Source: Hyphomicrobiales bacterium
Lineage (GTDB): Bacteria; Pseudomonadota; Alphaproteobacteria; Rhizobiales; JACESI01
Assembly (NCBI GenBank): GCA_013911885.1
Contig: JACESI010000007.1
Location: 99,592-163,591 of the forward strand
Direction: 5' to 3'
DNA length: 64,000 bases
The notes under the pieces were generated by a model. It was not told the DNA's origin. It worked only from the letters and a program-made list of their open reading frames with translations, and made no database searches. Both the position numbers and the translations under genes were made by a program. Shown here one piece after another: positions 17,980-27,539 of the stretch (positions within the stretch are counted from its first letter, which is position 1; each line of letters opens with the position of its first letter).

Positions 17980-19521
17980 TTGATGTTCTACCAGCAGGTC
18001 AATCAGCGTATACTTTCTACGGTTCTTACCATCTTGTTTTTGTTGGTTGCCCCATCGGGCGTGCACGCAACGGACTTTCAGGGCGCCCAGTTACCGGAAG
18101 GCAAGGCCACGATCGCAATCACCCCGAATAAACAGACAAGCGCACTCAATGATCAGCAGAAATTCGTCCGCCAGCAACTTGTTGATACGGTTCTGTTTTA
18201 TGACAGGCATTTGCGGGTTGATGCGACCGGGCAATATCTTGACCGGGTCGATCTTGACAATGTGCGGCAGGATTCCCTCGTCTCTTCGATTGCCTCCACG
18301 GCCATTGGCCTGATTTCGCTCACCATCGGTGATCAGCTCGGTGTTGTCGACGATGCCGCTGAAAAGGCACGGATCACGCTTGCCAATCTTCTCAACACGG
18401 ACGAAGACGCGCTGTTCAAGACGCCGCGCTCGAAAAGCGGCTGGTTCAAACATTTCATCAATCCCTATACCGGCGACAGCCAGGATGCGAGCGGCGAAAA
18501 ATTCTCGACCATCGACACAACGCTTCTCGGTATTGGCGCATCCATGACTGCGCGCTATTTCGGATCAAAGTCCGACGCCGATCCGCAGGCGCGCGCCGCC
18601 GCCCGTCTCGCCCAGAGTCTGGTCGACGGGGTTGACTGGGGTCAGGCCATGCGCTTCGGGGACCGTCCGGGCATGCATCAGGTTTTCTGGGGCGCGGAAG
18701 AGAAGATCGAAAACGGCTACTGGTCGCTGCCTTTCGATGAATATGTGGTGATCCCGTGTCTTGGCCGTTCGGTTGAATCGAGCCGCGGCGTTGCGGGCCC
18801 GGCCAGCGTGTTCTGGGATAAATATATCGCTGATACCACGAACCTGCCGCAGAAGGACTATGATGGCCACACGGTTCTTGCTGTTGACTCGCGCGAGTTC
18901 ACGTCGCACTTCAACCACCAGTTCGCTTTTTTCTTCTGCGGCGAACTTGCGAATGATCCGATCTACCGCGCGGAGCTTGCAGAACTCATGCGCGCGGATC
19001 AGAAATGGTTTGAGAACGTCGGTGCTGGCGCCCTTCCGAAGCGCTGGTGGGGCCTCGGGGCGGGTTCTGAACTCAAGTTCGATCCGAATTCCGGTGCGGT
19101 TCTTTACTCCGCCTATGGCGTGGCGCAGATAGACCGCAACCCGCATCTGACCTTCTCACCGGCGATCATGGCCGGTTTCCTGCCGGTTGAAAATAACGGC
19201 GCGGCGAGCGGGAATTCCGAAATCGTGAACGATCTCATGGCGCTTTACGCAAGTGACGAGTGCCGGTACCGTTTTGCTGGTCTCGATATTCTCTGGCGAT
19301 GCTCGGCGCGCGATCCGAAGCTTCGGGTGCGCGAAGTCGAGGGCGTCGATCTTTCGACCTATATGCTGGGACTTGCGTGGAGCGATCCTGCTGTCGGGCC
19401 GCAATTCTTTGCCGATTACGGCGTGAAATCGCGTCCTGCGGGCGAGCCGGTCATCGAGGATATCCGGGCCTCGCTTATGCCTTCGGCCCCGTCCGCCGCT
19501 GCGCCTTCTGGTAAAAAATGA
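17980..19521 (+). CDS. Exported glucoamylase-like protein (possible GH144-type glucanase)
   Basis: A 513-residue protein with a signal peptide (hydrophobic TVLTILFLLVAPSG, likely cleavage after VHA). The body resembles the (alpha/alpha)6-barrel 'glucoamylase-like' family: FSTIDTTLLGIGASMTARYF, YWSLPFDEYVVIPCLGRS and the NPHLTFSPAIMAGFLPVE segment match the expected positions of helices and substrate-site acids. Members of GH144 cut beta-1,2-glucans, which rhizobia make as cyclic periplasmic glucans; that substrate is only a suggestion. Five cysteines may form disulfides. Its 3' end overlaps the convergent agmatinase gene by 47 bases. Family call moderate, activity unknown. Confidence 0.6.
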   Translation: MMFYQQVNQRILSTVLTILFLLVAPSGVHATDFQGAQLPEGKATIAITPNKQTSALNDQQKFVRQQLVDTVLFYDRHLRVDATGQYLDRVDLDNVRQDSLVSSIASTAIGLISLTIGDQLGVVDDAAEKARITLANLLNTDEDALFKTPRSKSGWFKHFINPYTGDSQDASGEKFSTIDTTLLGIGASMTARYFGSKSDADPQARAAARLAQSLVDGVDWGQAMRFGDRPGMHQVFWGAEEKIENGYWSLPFDEYVVIPCLGRSVESSRGVAGPASVFWDKYIADTTNLPQKDYDGHTVLAVDSREFTSHFNHQFAFFFCGELANDPIYRAELAELMRADQKWFENVGAGALPKRWWGLGAGSELKFDPNSGAVLYSAYGVAQIDRNPHLTFSPAIMAGFLPVENNGAASGNSEIVNDLMALYASDECRYRFAGLDILWRCSARDPKLRVREVEGVDLSTYMLGLAWSDPAVGPQFFADYGVKSRPAGEPVIEDIRASLMPSAPSAAAPSGKK

Positions 19522-20479
19522 ACCCGATGAAGTTCATCAGAAGCTGTGCTGCAAGAAAGCTGGTTGTGCCACTGCGGTCATAATCCGGTGCAACCTCGAC
19601 GAGATCGACCCCGATCACGCTTCCCCGTTTCGTCAGGCCTTGGAGAAGTTCAAGGATTTCATAATAGACAAACCCGCCATGGCTCGGTGTTCCGGTGCCT
19701 GGCGCGATGGAGGGATCGAAACCGTCAATGTCGATCGTGACATAATATCGGCTTGCCAATGGTATGCGCGCCAGCACCGCTTCAACGCCGAGTTTGCGAA
19801 ACTGGCGGACCGACAAAATATCTGAGCCGACCGCGCGCGCTGCGTCATAGCCTTCCTTCGCGGTCGAGGAGACGTTACGGATGCCGAACTGGCTGAGCCC
19901 GGTGACGTTCGCCTGTTCCGAGGCCCGGCGCATCGGGTTGCCGTGGCCATAGCGCACACCATGGCGCTCATCAACAAAATCAAGATGAGCATCGATCTGG
20001 ACAAGGTGGAAAGGTTCCTCACCGTCAAAGGCCCGGATGCAGGGAATATTGATCGAGTGGTCACCCCCCAGAACAACCGGCAGGGCGCCGCTCTCCAGAA
20101 TCTTGCGCACGGCCCATTCGATATTCGCATGGCTTTTCACGGTGTCTGTATGAACGATATCCGCATCGCCCATATCGATCAGCCGGACATCCTTTCGATC
20201 AAGATAGACAGCGTCGTCTTCGTGATCATAGGCGCCCGCATGGCCGAAGGAAAACAGCGTTGACGCCTCGCGGATGGCCCGCGGGCCAAAGCGGGCACCG
20301 GGACGGTACTGCGTGCCTGAATCGAATGGAGCGCCGAGAATGGCGCAGTCTGCATCGATATGATCGAAGTTCTGGCCGATTGGGGACTTTGCAAAGGTGC
20401 AGTGGCCAACAAAGGGAAGGTTCAGCCTGCCCGATGCATAGCCATGTTTTTCATCAGGTTTGGATGTATCATCGCCCAC
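19475..20479 (-). CDS. Agmatinase/arginase-family ureohydrolase
   Basis: Binuclear manganese enzyme that hydrolyses a guanidino substrate to urea and an amine. Metal-binding motifs are GGDHSINIP, QIDAHLDFVDE and TIDIDGFDPSIAPGTGTP. The 334-residue length suits agmatinase or guanidinobutyrase/guanidinopropionase; specificity cannot be read from the sequence. The start is a GTG (MGDDTSKPDEK). It is divergent from a polyamine-type ABC importer with a 190-base shared control region, so agmatine to putrescine metabolism is plausible. Its last 47 bases overlap the convergent glucoamylase-like gene. Confidence 0.88.
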   Translation of the reverse strand: MGDDTSKPDEKHGYASGRLNLPFVGHCTFAKSPIGQNFDHIDADCAILGAPFDSGTQYRPGARFGPRAIREASTLFSFGHAGAYDHEDDAVYLDRKDVRLIDMGDADIVHTDTVKSHANIEWAVRKILESGALPVVLGGDHSINIPCIRAFDGEEPFHLVQIDAHLDFVDERHGVRYGHGNPMRRASEQANVTGLSQFGIRNVSSTAKEGYDAARAVGSDILSVRQFRKLGVEAVLARIPLASRYYVTIDIDGFDPSIAPGTGTPSHGGFVYYEILELLQGLTKRGSVIGVDLVEVAPDYDRSGTTSFLAAQLLMNFIGFIFYQKAQRRTGPKA

Positions 20480-20669
20480 TTTTTATTCTTCCGCGGTCAA
20501 ATTGAACAAAATTTACGTATAGTACAAGAATGCATGAATTTACCCTTTACAACCAAACCTGCTTTGTTGAAACATGCTTTCGGGAGAGCGAGCGGGTGGT
20601 TTAACCGACCATATGCTGTAATTCGGGTGGAAAAGAGCAGGCGAAAGTCAGTTCTGGCGAGTTGAAAGA

Positions 20670-21764
20670 GTGAGTGTGGACAAAGATTATCATGTTCGTT
20701 TTGTGAACGTGCAAAAAAGTTACGACGGCGAGACACTCGTTGTAAAAAATCTCAATCTTGACATCAAGAAGGGCGAATTTGTCACCATGCTCGGGCCATC
20801 GGGTTCGGGCAAGACGACCTGCCTTATGATGCTCGCGGGCTTCGAGACGGCGACCAGCGGGGATATTCTTCTTGGTGGAAAACCGATCAATAACGTGCCG
20901 CCGCACAAGCGCGGCATTGGCATGGTGTTTCAAAACTATGCGTTGTTTCCGCATATGTCGGTGGCGGAAAATCTCGCCTTCCCACTTCAGATGCGCAAAA
21001 TTTCGAAATCTGAGCAGGAAATCCGTATCAAGCGTGCGCTTGACATGGTCGAGCTTGGCGCTTTCGGTTCGCGCCGCCCGGCGCAATTGTCCGGCGGCCA
21101 GCAACAGCGTGTGGCGGTTGCCCGCGCCCTCGTTTTCGACCCGGAACTCGTGTTGATGGACGAACCGCTCGGCGCGCTCGACAAGCAGCTGCGCGAGCAA
21201 ATGCAGTATGAAATCAAGCATATCCACGACAATCTTGGCGTTACCGTCGTCTATGTGACGCATGATCAGACCGAAGCGCTGACGATGTCGGACCGTGTTG
21301 CGGTTTTCAATGACGGCGTCATCCAGCAATTGTCGCCGCCGGCCGCGCTTTATGAAAGCCCGCAGAATTCGTTCGTCGCCCAGTTCATTGGCGAGAACAA
21401 CAAGCTGAATGGCCGGGTTGCCGAACTCAACGGGAAAAGCTGCTCGGTCGAGGTTGCCGGCGGTCTTCGGCTCAAGGTCGACCCGGTGAATGTCGGCGGC
21501 GTCGGCTCACCCACAACGCTGTCGCTGCGCCCGGAACGCGTGGAACTTGCGCCTGAAAGTCCGATGGACAACATGGTTGAGGGCAAAATCGAGGAACTGA
21601 TTTATCTCGGCGACCATATCCGCGTGCGGATGGATGTTGCCGGAAACAATGAGTTTATCGTCAAGGTGCGCAATCGTTCCGAACGCCGCCAGATCGCCTG
21701 CGGCGACATGGTGCAGGTGGGCTGGCAGTCTGTCGATTGCAAGGCGCTCGACGCGGTTGCTTAG
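20670..21764 (+). CDS. potA: Polyamine-type ABC transporter, ATP-binding protein
   Basis: ATPase of a spermidine/putrescine-type importer. Walker A is GPSGSGKTTC, the signature is LSGGQQQRVAVARAL, Walker B is LVLMDEPLGALD, and the switch His is in YVTHDQTEAL. A C-terminal TOBE domain (about 280-360) is present, as in PotA. The start is a GTG at 20670 (a second GTG follows at 20676). First gene of a four-gene set in the order ATPase, binding protein, permease, permease. The exact polyamine or related cation is not determined. Confidence 0.9.
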   Translation: MSVDKDYHVRFVNVQKSYDGETLVVKNLNLDIKKGEFVTMLGPSGSGKTTCLMMLAGFETATSGDILLGGKPINNVPPHKRGIGMVFQNYALFPHMSVAENLAFPLQMRKISKSEQEIRIKRALDMVELGAFGSRRPAQLSGGQQQRVAVARALVFDPELVLMDEPLGALDKQLREQMQYEIKHIHDNLGVTVVYVTHDQTEALTMSDRVAVFNDGVIQQLSPPAALYESPQNSFVAQFIGENNKLNGRVAELNGKSCSVEVAGGLRLKVDPVNVGGVGSPTTLSLRPERVELAPESPMDNMVEGKIEELIYLGDHIRVRMDVAGNNEFIVKVRNRSERRQIACGDMVQVGWQSVDCKALDAVA

Positions 21765-21780
21765 GTTCCAAAACGAAATT

Positions 21781-21845
21781 GCCCCTTGTGCCCGCGCACA
21801 AGGGGCTAACGCGGTTCAAAACCGCAATAAGCGGCTTATCACCGC
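21781..21845 (+). other. Intercistronic hairpin cluster between potA and the binding-protein gene
   Basis: Three stems lie in tandem: GCCCCTTGTG-CCCGCG-CACAAGGGGC (21781-21806), GCGGTT-CAA-AACCGC (21811-21825) and a small ATAAG-CGG-CTTAT. None is followed by a T tract, so they look like RNA processing or stabilising structures, which would fit higher expression of the binding protein than of the ATPase. Confidence 0.65.
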
Positions 21846-21864
21846 ATAAAACAGGGAGAATGAT

Positions 21865-22995
21865 ATGAAATTCAATATGTTGTTTTTGGCAACGGCTGCG
21901 GCTGTTGCCTTCACGGCGCCGGTCATGGCCGAAGTCAAGCTTGAACCGTGCGAGGGCTGCGCCAAAGAAATGACCGTTGTGTCATGGGGCGGCGCTTACC
22001 AGAATTCACAGATCAAGGCCTATACCGATCCTTATGCGGCGGCGACGGGCGTGAAGGTTATTTTCGACGCATCGGCCAACGAAGGTGTGGCGAAACTGCG
22101 TGCTCAGGCTGAAGCCAAGAACATCACCTGGGACCTGCTCGACGCTGAAGGGCCTGATGCGGTTCGCCTCTGCGACGAAGGTCTGGTAAAACCAATCGAT
22201 GCCGACAAGGTTCTTGCGGCTGCGCCTGATGGCACACCGGCAAGCAAGGATTTCGGTTCTTCGCTGATTTCCGAGTGCTTTATCCCACAGATCGTTTTCT
22301 CGACCACTTTCGGCTTTCGCAACGACGTTGCGGCCTGGAACGGCGCGAAACCAAGCTCGGTCTGTGACATTTTCGACCTGAAAAAATTCCCTGGCAAACG
22401 CGCTCTGGAAAAACGCCCGAAGAAAAACGTCGAATGGGCACTGCTGTGTGACGGCGTTGCACAGGCCGATCTCTACAAAGTGCTCGAGACACCGGAAGGC
22501 GTCGAACGCGCATTGAAAAAACTCGACACCATCAAGAGTGAGGTTGTCTGGTGGTCCGCCGGTGCCGATACCCCACAACTTCTTGCCGATGGCGAAGTCG
22601 CGATGGGTTCGACCTATAATGGCCGTCTCTTCTCAGTGATCGTTGAGCAGAAACAGCCTGTCAGCATGCTGTGGGATTATCAGGTATTCGACTTTGACGG
22701 CTGGGTCGTTCCTGCCGGCCTGCCGAAAGACCGCGAAGATCGGGTTCTGCATTTCCTGAAATTTGCGACCGACACGCAGCGTCTTGCGGATCAGGCGAAA
22801 TACATCTCCTATGGTCCGGCACGCGCCTCGTCTGCCCCTCTCGTTGGCAAACACGCGGAACTCGGCATCGAGATGGCGCCTCACATGCCAACCGACCCGA
22901 AAAATGCGGGCAATGTTCTCGTGAACAATATCGAGTTCTGGTCAAACTTCGCCGATGACGTGGATGCAAAATTCCAGGCCTGGCTTGCAAAGTAA
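21865..22995 (+). CDS. potD: Polyamine-type ABC transporter, periplasmic binding protein
   Basis: Captures the substrate in the periplasm and delivers it to the permeases. 376 residues with a clear signal peptide (LFLATAAAVAFTAPVMA). The start of the mature domain, MTVVSWGGAYQNSQIKAYTDPYAAATGVKV, is typical of the PotD/PotF-like class. Unusually, the mature N-terminus has a CEGC pair and the protein has several more cysteines. An AGGGAG site precedes the ATG. Substrate could be spermidine, putrescine or an opine-like compound. Confidence 0.88.
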   Translation: MKFNMLFLATAAAVAFTAPVMAEVKLEPCEGCAKEMTVVSWGGAYQNSQIKAYTDPYAAATGVKVIFDASANEGVAKLRAQAEAKNITWDLLDAEGPDAVRLCDEGLVKPIDADKVLAAAPDGTPASKDFGSSLISECFIPQIVFSTTFGFRNDVAAWNGAKPSSVCDIFDLKKFPGKRALEKRPKKNVEWALLCDGVAQADLYKVLETPEGVERALKKLDTIKSEVVWWSAGADTPQLLADGEVAMGSTYNGRLFSVIVEQKQPVSMLWDYQVFDFDGWVVPAGLPKDREDRVLHFLKFATDTQRLADQAKYISYGPARASSAPLVGKHAELGIEMAPHMPTDPKNAGNVLVNNIEFWSNFADDVDAKFQAWLAK

Positions 22996-23093
22996 GTGAT
23001 CGATGCGTTCGCGCGGCGCAGATCTGGTCTGCGCCGCGCAATGCCTGTTGATGCGATCTGTCAACGGGGAGGAAGCGGGAATTGGGGAGTTGC

Positions 23094-24389
23094 ATGAGTA
23101 CCACCGACATCATAGGCAACAATGAAGTGCCAACATCCGGGTCGGGTGGCGTCATGCGAACAGCCGATGGAACGCCGCTGAAAGTATCGCTCGCGCGGGC
23201 GCTTCGCCGACAGAAACTGCGCGCCTTCCTTTTGATCGCGCCGCTGCTTGGCTTCATTCTGTTTTCTTTTCTGTTTCCGATCGGTTCGATGCTTTTCCGA
23301 TCGGTTGAGAACAATATCGTAGGTGACACGCTGCCAAAAACAGTGGTCGCGCTGCGCGACTGGGATCCTGCCACGGGCTCGCTACCGGATGAAAAGGTGT
23401 TCGCTGCCTTTCATGCCGATATGGTTCAGGCCTTCGAGGACAAGACCCATACGAAAGTCGGCCTGAGACTCAACTATGATGAACCCGGTATGTCCGGCCT
23501 TTTTCGCAAGACCGGCTCCAAGGCAAAGCGCATGGAAGCGCCCTATGCCGAGGCATTCAAGGCCGTGGACGAAAGCTGGGCAAAGATCGATACTTGGAAA
23601 GTCATCAAGCGCCTATCACCGCGCGTCACGGATAGCTATTTCCTTGCGTCAGTCGATCTGAAACGCACAGCGCGCGGCGATATCGAGCGTGTGCCGGAAA
23701 ACGAACGGCTTTACATCTTTCTGTTTGAGCGAACCCTGTTTCTGTCTCTGGTCATTACCGGAACTTGCCTGATTCTCGGCTTTCCGATTGCCTATCTTCT
23801 CGCCCATCTGCCGATGCGCATTTCTAACATGCTGCTGATCCTGATCCTGCTGCCGTTCTGGACATCGCTTCTGGTGCGCACCTCGGCGTGGAAGGTACTG
23901 CTTCAGCAACAGGGAGTGGTGAACGATATTCTGGTCTGGATCGGTCTGGTCGCCGATGACAGCCGGTTGCAGATGATGAACAACCAGTTCGCGACCATCG
24001 TCGCCATGACCCATATTCTGATGCCTTTCATGATCCTGCCGCTCTATTCGGTGATGCAGACGATTTCGCCGACTTATGTGCGGGCGGCAAAAAGTCTTGG
24101 CGCTACCGACTGGACGGCGTTCTGGCGGGTCTATTTTCCGCAGACCATTCCCGGTATCGGAGCAGGTGCGATCCTCGTCTTCATTCTGGCGATCGGCTAT
24201 TACATCACGCCCGAACTTGTCGGCGGCACCAGCGGTGTGTTCATTTCGAACAGGATTGCCTATCATATTTCGGCTTCTCTCAACTGGGGCCTTGCAGCAG
24301 CCCTCGGATCGATCCTTCTCATCATGGTGGTGCTGCTCTTTTACGTTTACGACAAGCTCGTCGGCATCGATAATGTGAAACTGGGGTGA
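23094..24389 (+). CDS. potB: Polyamine-type ABC transporter, permease 1
   Basis: Binding-protein-dependent permease, 431 residues from the ATG at 23094. The first helix (about 44-66, FLLIAPLLGFILFSFLFPIG) is followed by a periplasmic insert of about 125 residues before helix 2 (TLFLSLVITGTCLILGF). The inner-membrane component motif (EAA loop) is in VRAAKSLGATDWTAFWRVYFPQTIPG. The large insert is seen in some alphaproteobacterial homologues but not in E. coli PotB. It ends four bases before the second permease. Confidence 0.88.
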   Translation: MSTTDIIGNNEVPTSGSGGVMRTADGTPLKVSLARALRRQKLRAFLLIAPLLGFILFSFLFPIGSMLFRSVENNIVGDTLPKTVVALRDWDPATGSLPDEKVFAAFHADMVQAFEDKTHTKVGLRLNYDEPGMSGLFRKTGSKAKRMEAPYAEAFKAVDESWAKIDTWKVIKRLSPRVTDSYFLASVDLKRTARGDIERVPENERLYIFLFERTLFLSLVITGTCLILGFPIAYLLAHLPMRISNMLLILILLPFWTSLLVRTSAWKVLLQQQGVVNDILVWIGLVADDSRLQMMNNQFATIVAMTHILMPFMILPLYSVMQTISPTYVRAAKSLGATDWTAFWRVYFPQTIPGIGAGAILVFILAIGYYITPELVGGTSGVFISNRIAYHISASLNWGLAAALGSILLIMVVLLFYVYDKLVGIDNVKLG

Positions 24390-24393
24390 TGTT

Positions 24394-25281
24394 ATGAGCG
24401 CGCTTCCTTCCTATGCAACTACCGGCGACAAGCTTTGGCATTACGGCTTTCGCGTTCTGTGCGGACTGATATTCTTCTTTCTGATCTTCCCGATCATCGT
24501 CATCATTCCGCTGTCCTTCAACGCAGAGAATTTCTTCACCTTCACGCCGAAGATGCTGAGCCTTGATCCGGAAGGCTATTCGCTGAAGCATTACAGAGAC
24601 TTCTTCACCAATCCGGATTGGCAGAGAGCGCTCAAGAACTCGTTCATCATCGCGCCGATCGCGACGGTGATCGCGGTAACCCTCGGCACGCTGGCGGCGA
24701 TCGGCCTCAGCCAGAGCCATGTTCCCTACAAGTCCGTGATCATGGCGATCCTGATTTCACCGATGATCGTGCCGCTGATCATCTCGGCAACAGGCATGTT
24801 CTTTTTCTATTCCTGGGTCGGTAATTACCTGACAAATGAAATTGGCCTTGGTCAGGATTTCGTCAATTATCTGAAGGTCATCCTTGCCCACGCGGCGCTG
24901 GGCACACCTTTTGTTATCATCACGGTGACGGCGACGCTTGTCGGCTTTGACCGCTCGCTCACCCGCGCTGCGGCCTCACTCGGCGCCAATTCGGTGACGA
25001 CCTTCTTCAAGGTCCAGATGCCGCTCATTCTGCCGGGTGTGATTTCAGGTGCGCTGTTTGCGTTCATCACCTCCTTTGATGAGGTGGTTGTCGTGCTTTT
25101 CGTCGGCACGGCGTCACAGCAGACATTGCCGTGGCAGATGTTCACCGGTCTTCGGGAACAGATCTCGCCGACGATTCTCGCGGTCGCGACGATCCTGGTC
25201 TTTTTGTCGGTCATCCTCTTGACGATGGTTGAGTTGTTGCGGCGGCGCTCGGAGCGGCTCAGGGGTCTGACACCACGTTAA
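24394..25281 (+). CDS. potC: Polyamine-type ABC transporter, permease 2
   Basis: Second permease subunit, 295 residues and six predicted helices. The EAA loop is LTRAAASLGANSVTTFFKVQMPLILPG. Its early segment PIIVIIPLSFNAENFFTFTP is standard for PotC-like subunits. It follows the first permease by four bases and completes the importer. A DUF1194 gene follows after 65 bases. Confidence 0.9.
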   Translation: MSALPSYATTGDKLWHYGFRVLCGLIFFFLIFPIIVIIPLSFNAENFFTFTPKMLSLDPEGYSLKHYRDFFTNPDWQRALKNSFIIAPIATVIAVTLGTLAAIGLSQSHVPYKSVIMAILISPMIVPLIISATGMFFFYSWVGNYLTNEIGLGQDFVNYLKVILAHAALGTPFVIITVTATLVGFDRSLTRAAASLGANSVTTFFKVQMPLILPGVISGALFAFITSFDEVVVVLFVGTASQQTLPWQMFTGLREQISPTILAVATILVFLSVILLTMVELLRRRSERLRGLTPR

Positions 25282-25346
25282 TGGACCACGGGAAAGGGCC
25301 GGTTTGAGTAGCCGGTCCTCGCAAAGAACAGGACGAAAGGGCCGGG

Positions 25347-26081
25347 ATGAAAAGTCGAGCAATGTTTCCGACAGTTCTCCCGATCACCACTCTTTCCACC
25401 TTTCTTCTCGTAGGCCTTATCGTTTTCGGTGCCATACGTTACAGCCGATCACAAGTTCAGCAGACTGACCTTAATCTCGTCATCGCGATCGACTGCTCCT
25501 TCAGCGTCAATGCGCGCGAGTTCCAGTTGCAGGTCGAAGGGATCGCGACCGCGCTTCTGTCGCCGGAAGTGACCGCCGCTGTGGCCAGCGGTCAGCACGG
25601 CCGGATCGGGGTCACGATTTTCCAGTGGTCAGGGCCGGACATTCAGGCCGTCGTCGTGCCTTGGGTGGTGATTGCCTCTCCGGGTGATGCCACGCGCGTC
25701 GCAGAGGAGCTTCGCCGTCAGCCGCGCCATACTGCCGCCGGGGAGACGGCCATCGGCAGCGCGCTCGATTTTGCCACCGAATTGCTGGATAATGCACCGT
25801 TCTTTGCCGAGCGGCAGGTGATTGACATTCAGGGCGACGGCACCAGCACCTGGTCGCGCGGCATTCCGGTGAGCGAGGCACGCGACCGCGCCGTCGCACA
25901 AGGCATAACCATCAATGGCCTGCCGATCCTCAACGAGGTGCCCCATCTCAATCGATATTTCGAGAACCATGTGATCGGCGGGCCCGGCAGCTTCGTTGAG
26001 ATTGCCGACGATTATCGCGCCTTCGCGGAGGCGATGAAGCGCAAGCTCCTGCGCGAGATCCGACCGGTCAATCTGTCTTAG
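25347..26081 (+). CDS. DUF1194 protein with a von Willebrand A-like fold
   Basis: A 244-residue exported or membrane-anchored protein: one N-terminal hydrophobic segment (about 12-30), then a vWA-like domain. Metal-ion (MIDAS) residues appear intact: DCSFS (DxSxS) after LVIAI, the Thr in GETAIGSALDF and the Asp in DIQGDGTS. DUF1194 has no known function; binding a partner protein through a divalent metal is the usual role of the fold. It follows the ABC importer on the same strand, but the 65-base gap leaves co-transcription open. Confidence 0.8.
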   Translation: MKSRAMFPTVLPITTLSTFLLVGLIVFGAIRYSRSQVQQTDLNLVIAIDCSFSVNAREFQLQVEGIATALLSPEVTAAVASGQHGRIGVTIFQWSGPDIQAVVVPWVVIASPGDATRVAEELRRQPRHTAAGETAIGSALDFATELLDNAPFFAERQVIDIQGDGTSTWSRGIPVSEARDRAVAQGITINGLPILNEVPHLNRYFENHVIGGPGSFVEIADDYRAFAEAMKRKLLREIRPVNLS

Positions 26082-26119
26082 AACACTGATCTCGCCGGGT
26101 GAGACTTGTTTCACGCCGG

Positions 26120-27394
26120 TCAGACTATACTCGGGGCCATAGAATTCTCGCGTCGGGCCGCGACCTCCTCGACACTCACGCGCTTTGCGAAGTTTTCGCG
26201 GTCAAGCCTTGTATAGGCGAGGGCGAAGAGACCTGCCTCCTCAAGATCGCGCGGATCATCGAGCACGGTGAGGGCAGGGCTGTCGCCATTCGTGGCGGCA
26301 TGGGCGAGGCCTTGCTTAAGGCCCTTTTCAAGCAGATCGAGATGCGCGGTACCGGGTCCGGCGAGAAGGATGCGCTGCGGGTTCAGGAGCATGACGAGAT
26401 TGCTCAGCCCGTCGCCAATCGCGGCGCCCGCCTGGCTGAAAGCAGCGAGGGCCTGTGGCTCGCCTGCCCGTGCCCGCGCGGCGAGGGCGTGCATCTCGGC
26501 CTTGGTCGGCGCGATGGCGGCAGGAGGAACACCTTCGAGCCCGCCTTCGGCTGAGCGGAAAATGCCAAAATCGGCGGCATAGGCCTCGATACAGCCGCGT
26601 CGGCCGCAGCGGCATATCGCACCATTGCGTGCCCAGACCATGTGGCCGAATTCCGACGCAGAGCCATCTGTTCCTTCAAGAAGCGCGTTGTTGACGATGA
26701 GGCCGAGGCCGATGCCGGATCCGAGATAGAGAACGGCAAAGGAGGTGCCGAGGCTGGCATCCTCGACATGGAGAAGATGGGCGATGGCATTGGTGTCATT
26801 TGCGACCAGACATTGCACGCCGAGGGCTTCTTCAAGCGGCGCCGCCACCGCAATCGGGCGGGCATTGAAGGCCGGACTCCAGATTATCTCGCCGCGTTTT
26901 GTATCGACCGAACCCTGACAAGTGACACTTGCAATCGCGATATGGCTGATCTCCACGGCGTTTTCAGAAAGAAAGCTTTTCGCGCAATCGGTGAGGAGGG
27001 CGGCGAATTCATCGGCGCTGAGCGTTGCGGTCTCAAGGTTTACCGCCTTGCGCGCCCGCACAGCGCCGCAGTAATCGGCAAGCATGAAACGGATGAGATT
27101 GTGGCTGATGCTGATGCCCAGAATCAAAGCCGCATTCGCATCGAGGGTGAGCTTGACCTTTGGCCTGCCGCGCTGAGGTCTGCGGGTTCTGGCGGTTTCC
27201 TCCTCGTCCATCCGGATCAGGCGTTCGCAGAGCATATCATTGGTAATGGCTGAGATCGTAGCCGGGCTGAGACCGGTCTTGCTGCCGAGTTCGATGCTCG
27301 CGAGCGGACCATGGCGGCGCAGTGCCTCAAGCACCAGCGAGCGGTTCTGTTGCCGGACGAGTTCGGTGTCTGCCTTGTTGCGTGTCGTTCTCAT
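26120..27394 (-). CDS. ROK-family transcriptional regulator
   Basis: NagC/XylR-type repressor: an N-terminal winged helix (VLEALRRHGPLASIELGSKTGLSPATISAITN) and a C-terminal sugar-kinase-like domain. Kinase-type features include the Asp in LVANDTNAIAHL, GSGIGLGL, SEFGHM and the zinc motif CRCGRRGCIE. The start at 27394 (MRTTRNKADTELVRQQNRSLV) is preferred; the ORF track extension to 27517 has no support. It is divergent from pgi, so it may repress glucose-6-phosphate isomerase or related sugar genes in response to a hexose, an inference from position. Confidence 0.88.
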   Translation of the reverse strand: MRTTRNKADTELVRQQNRSLVLEALRRHGPLASIELGSKTGLSPATISAITNDMLCERLIRMDEEETARTRRPQRGRPKVKLTLDANAALILGISISHNLIRFMLADYCGAVRARKAVNLETATLSADEFAALLTDCAKSFLSENAVEISHIAIASVTCQGSVDTKRGEIIWSPAFNARPIAVAAPLEEALGVQCLVANDTNAIAHLLHVEDASLGTSFAVLYLGSGIGLGLIVNNALLEGTDGSASEFGHMVWARNGAICRCGRRGCIEAYAADFGIFRSAEGGLEGVPPAAIAPTKAEMHALAARARAGEPQALAAFSQAGAAIGDGLSNLVMLLNPQRILLAGPGTAHLDLLEKGLKQGLAHAATNGDSPALTVLDDPRDLEEAGLFALAYTRLDRENFAKRVSVEEVAARRENSMAPSIV

Positions 27395-27539
27395 GGCGGC
27401 ATCTTCCCTGTTTCGTTCGAGGTAACAATTCTGGTCGAAGCGCGCAAGCAAGGCACGGTTCGCTGCTGACAGGTTCTTTCCTTTGCCGTGATTATCCGCT
27501 CTAAATCGAAAGCGCATTCTTTAAAGCGAGGTTTAGCCG

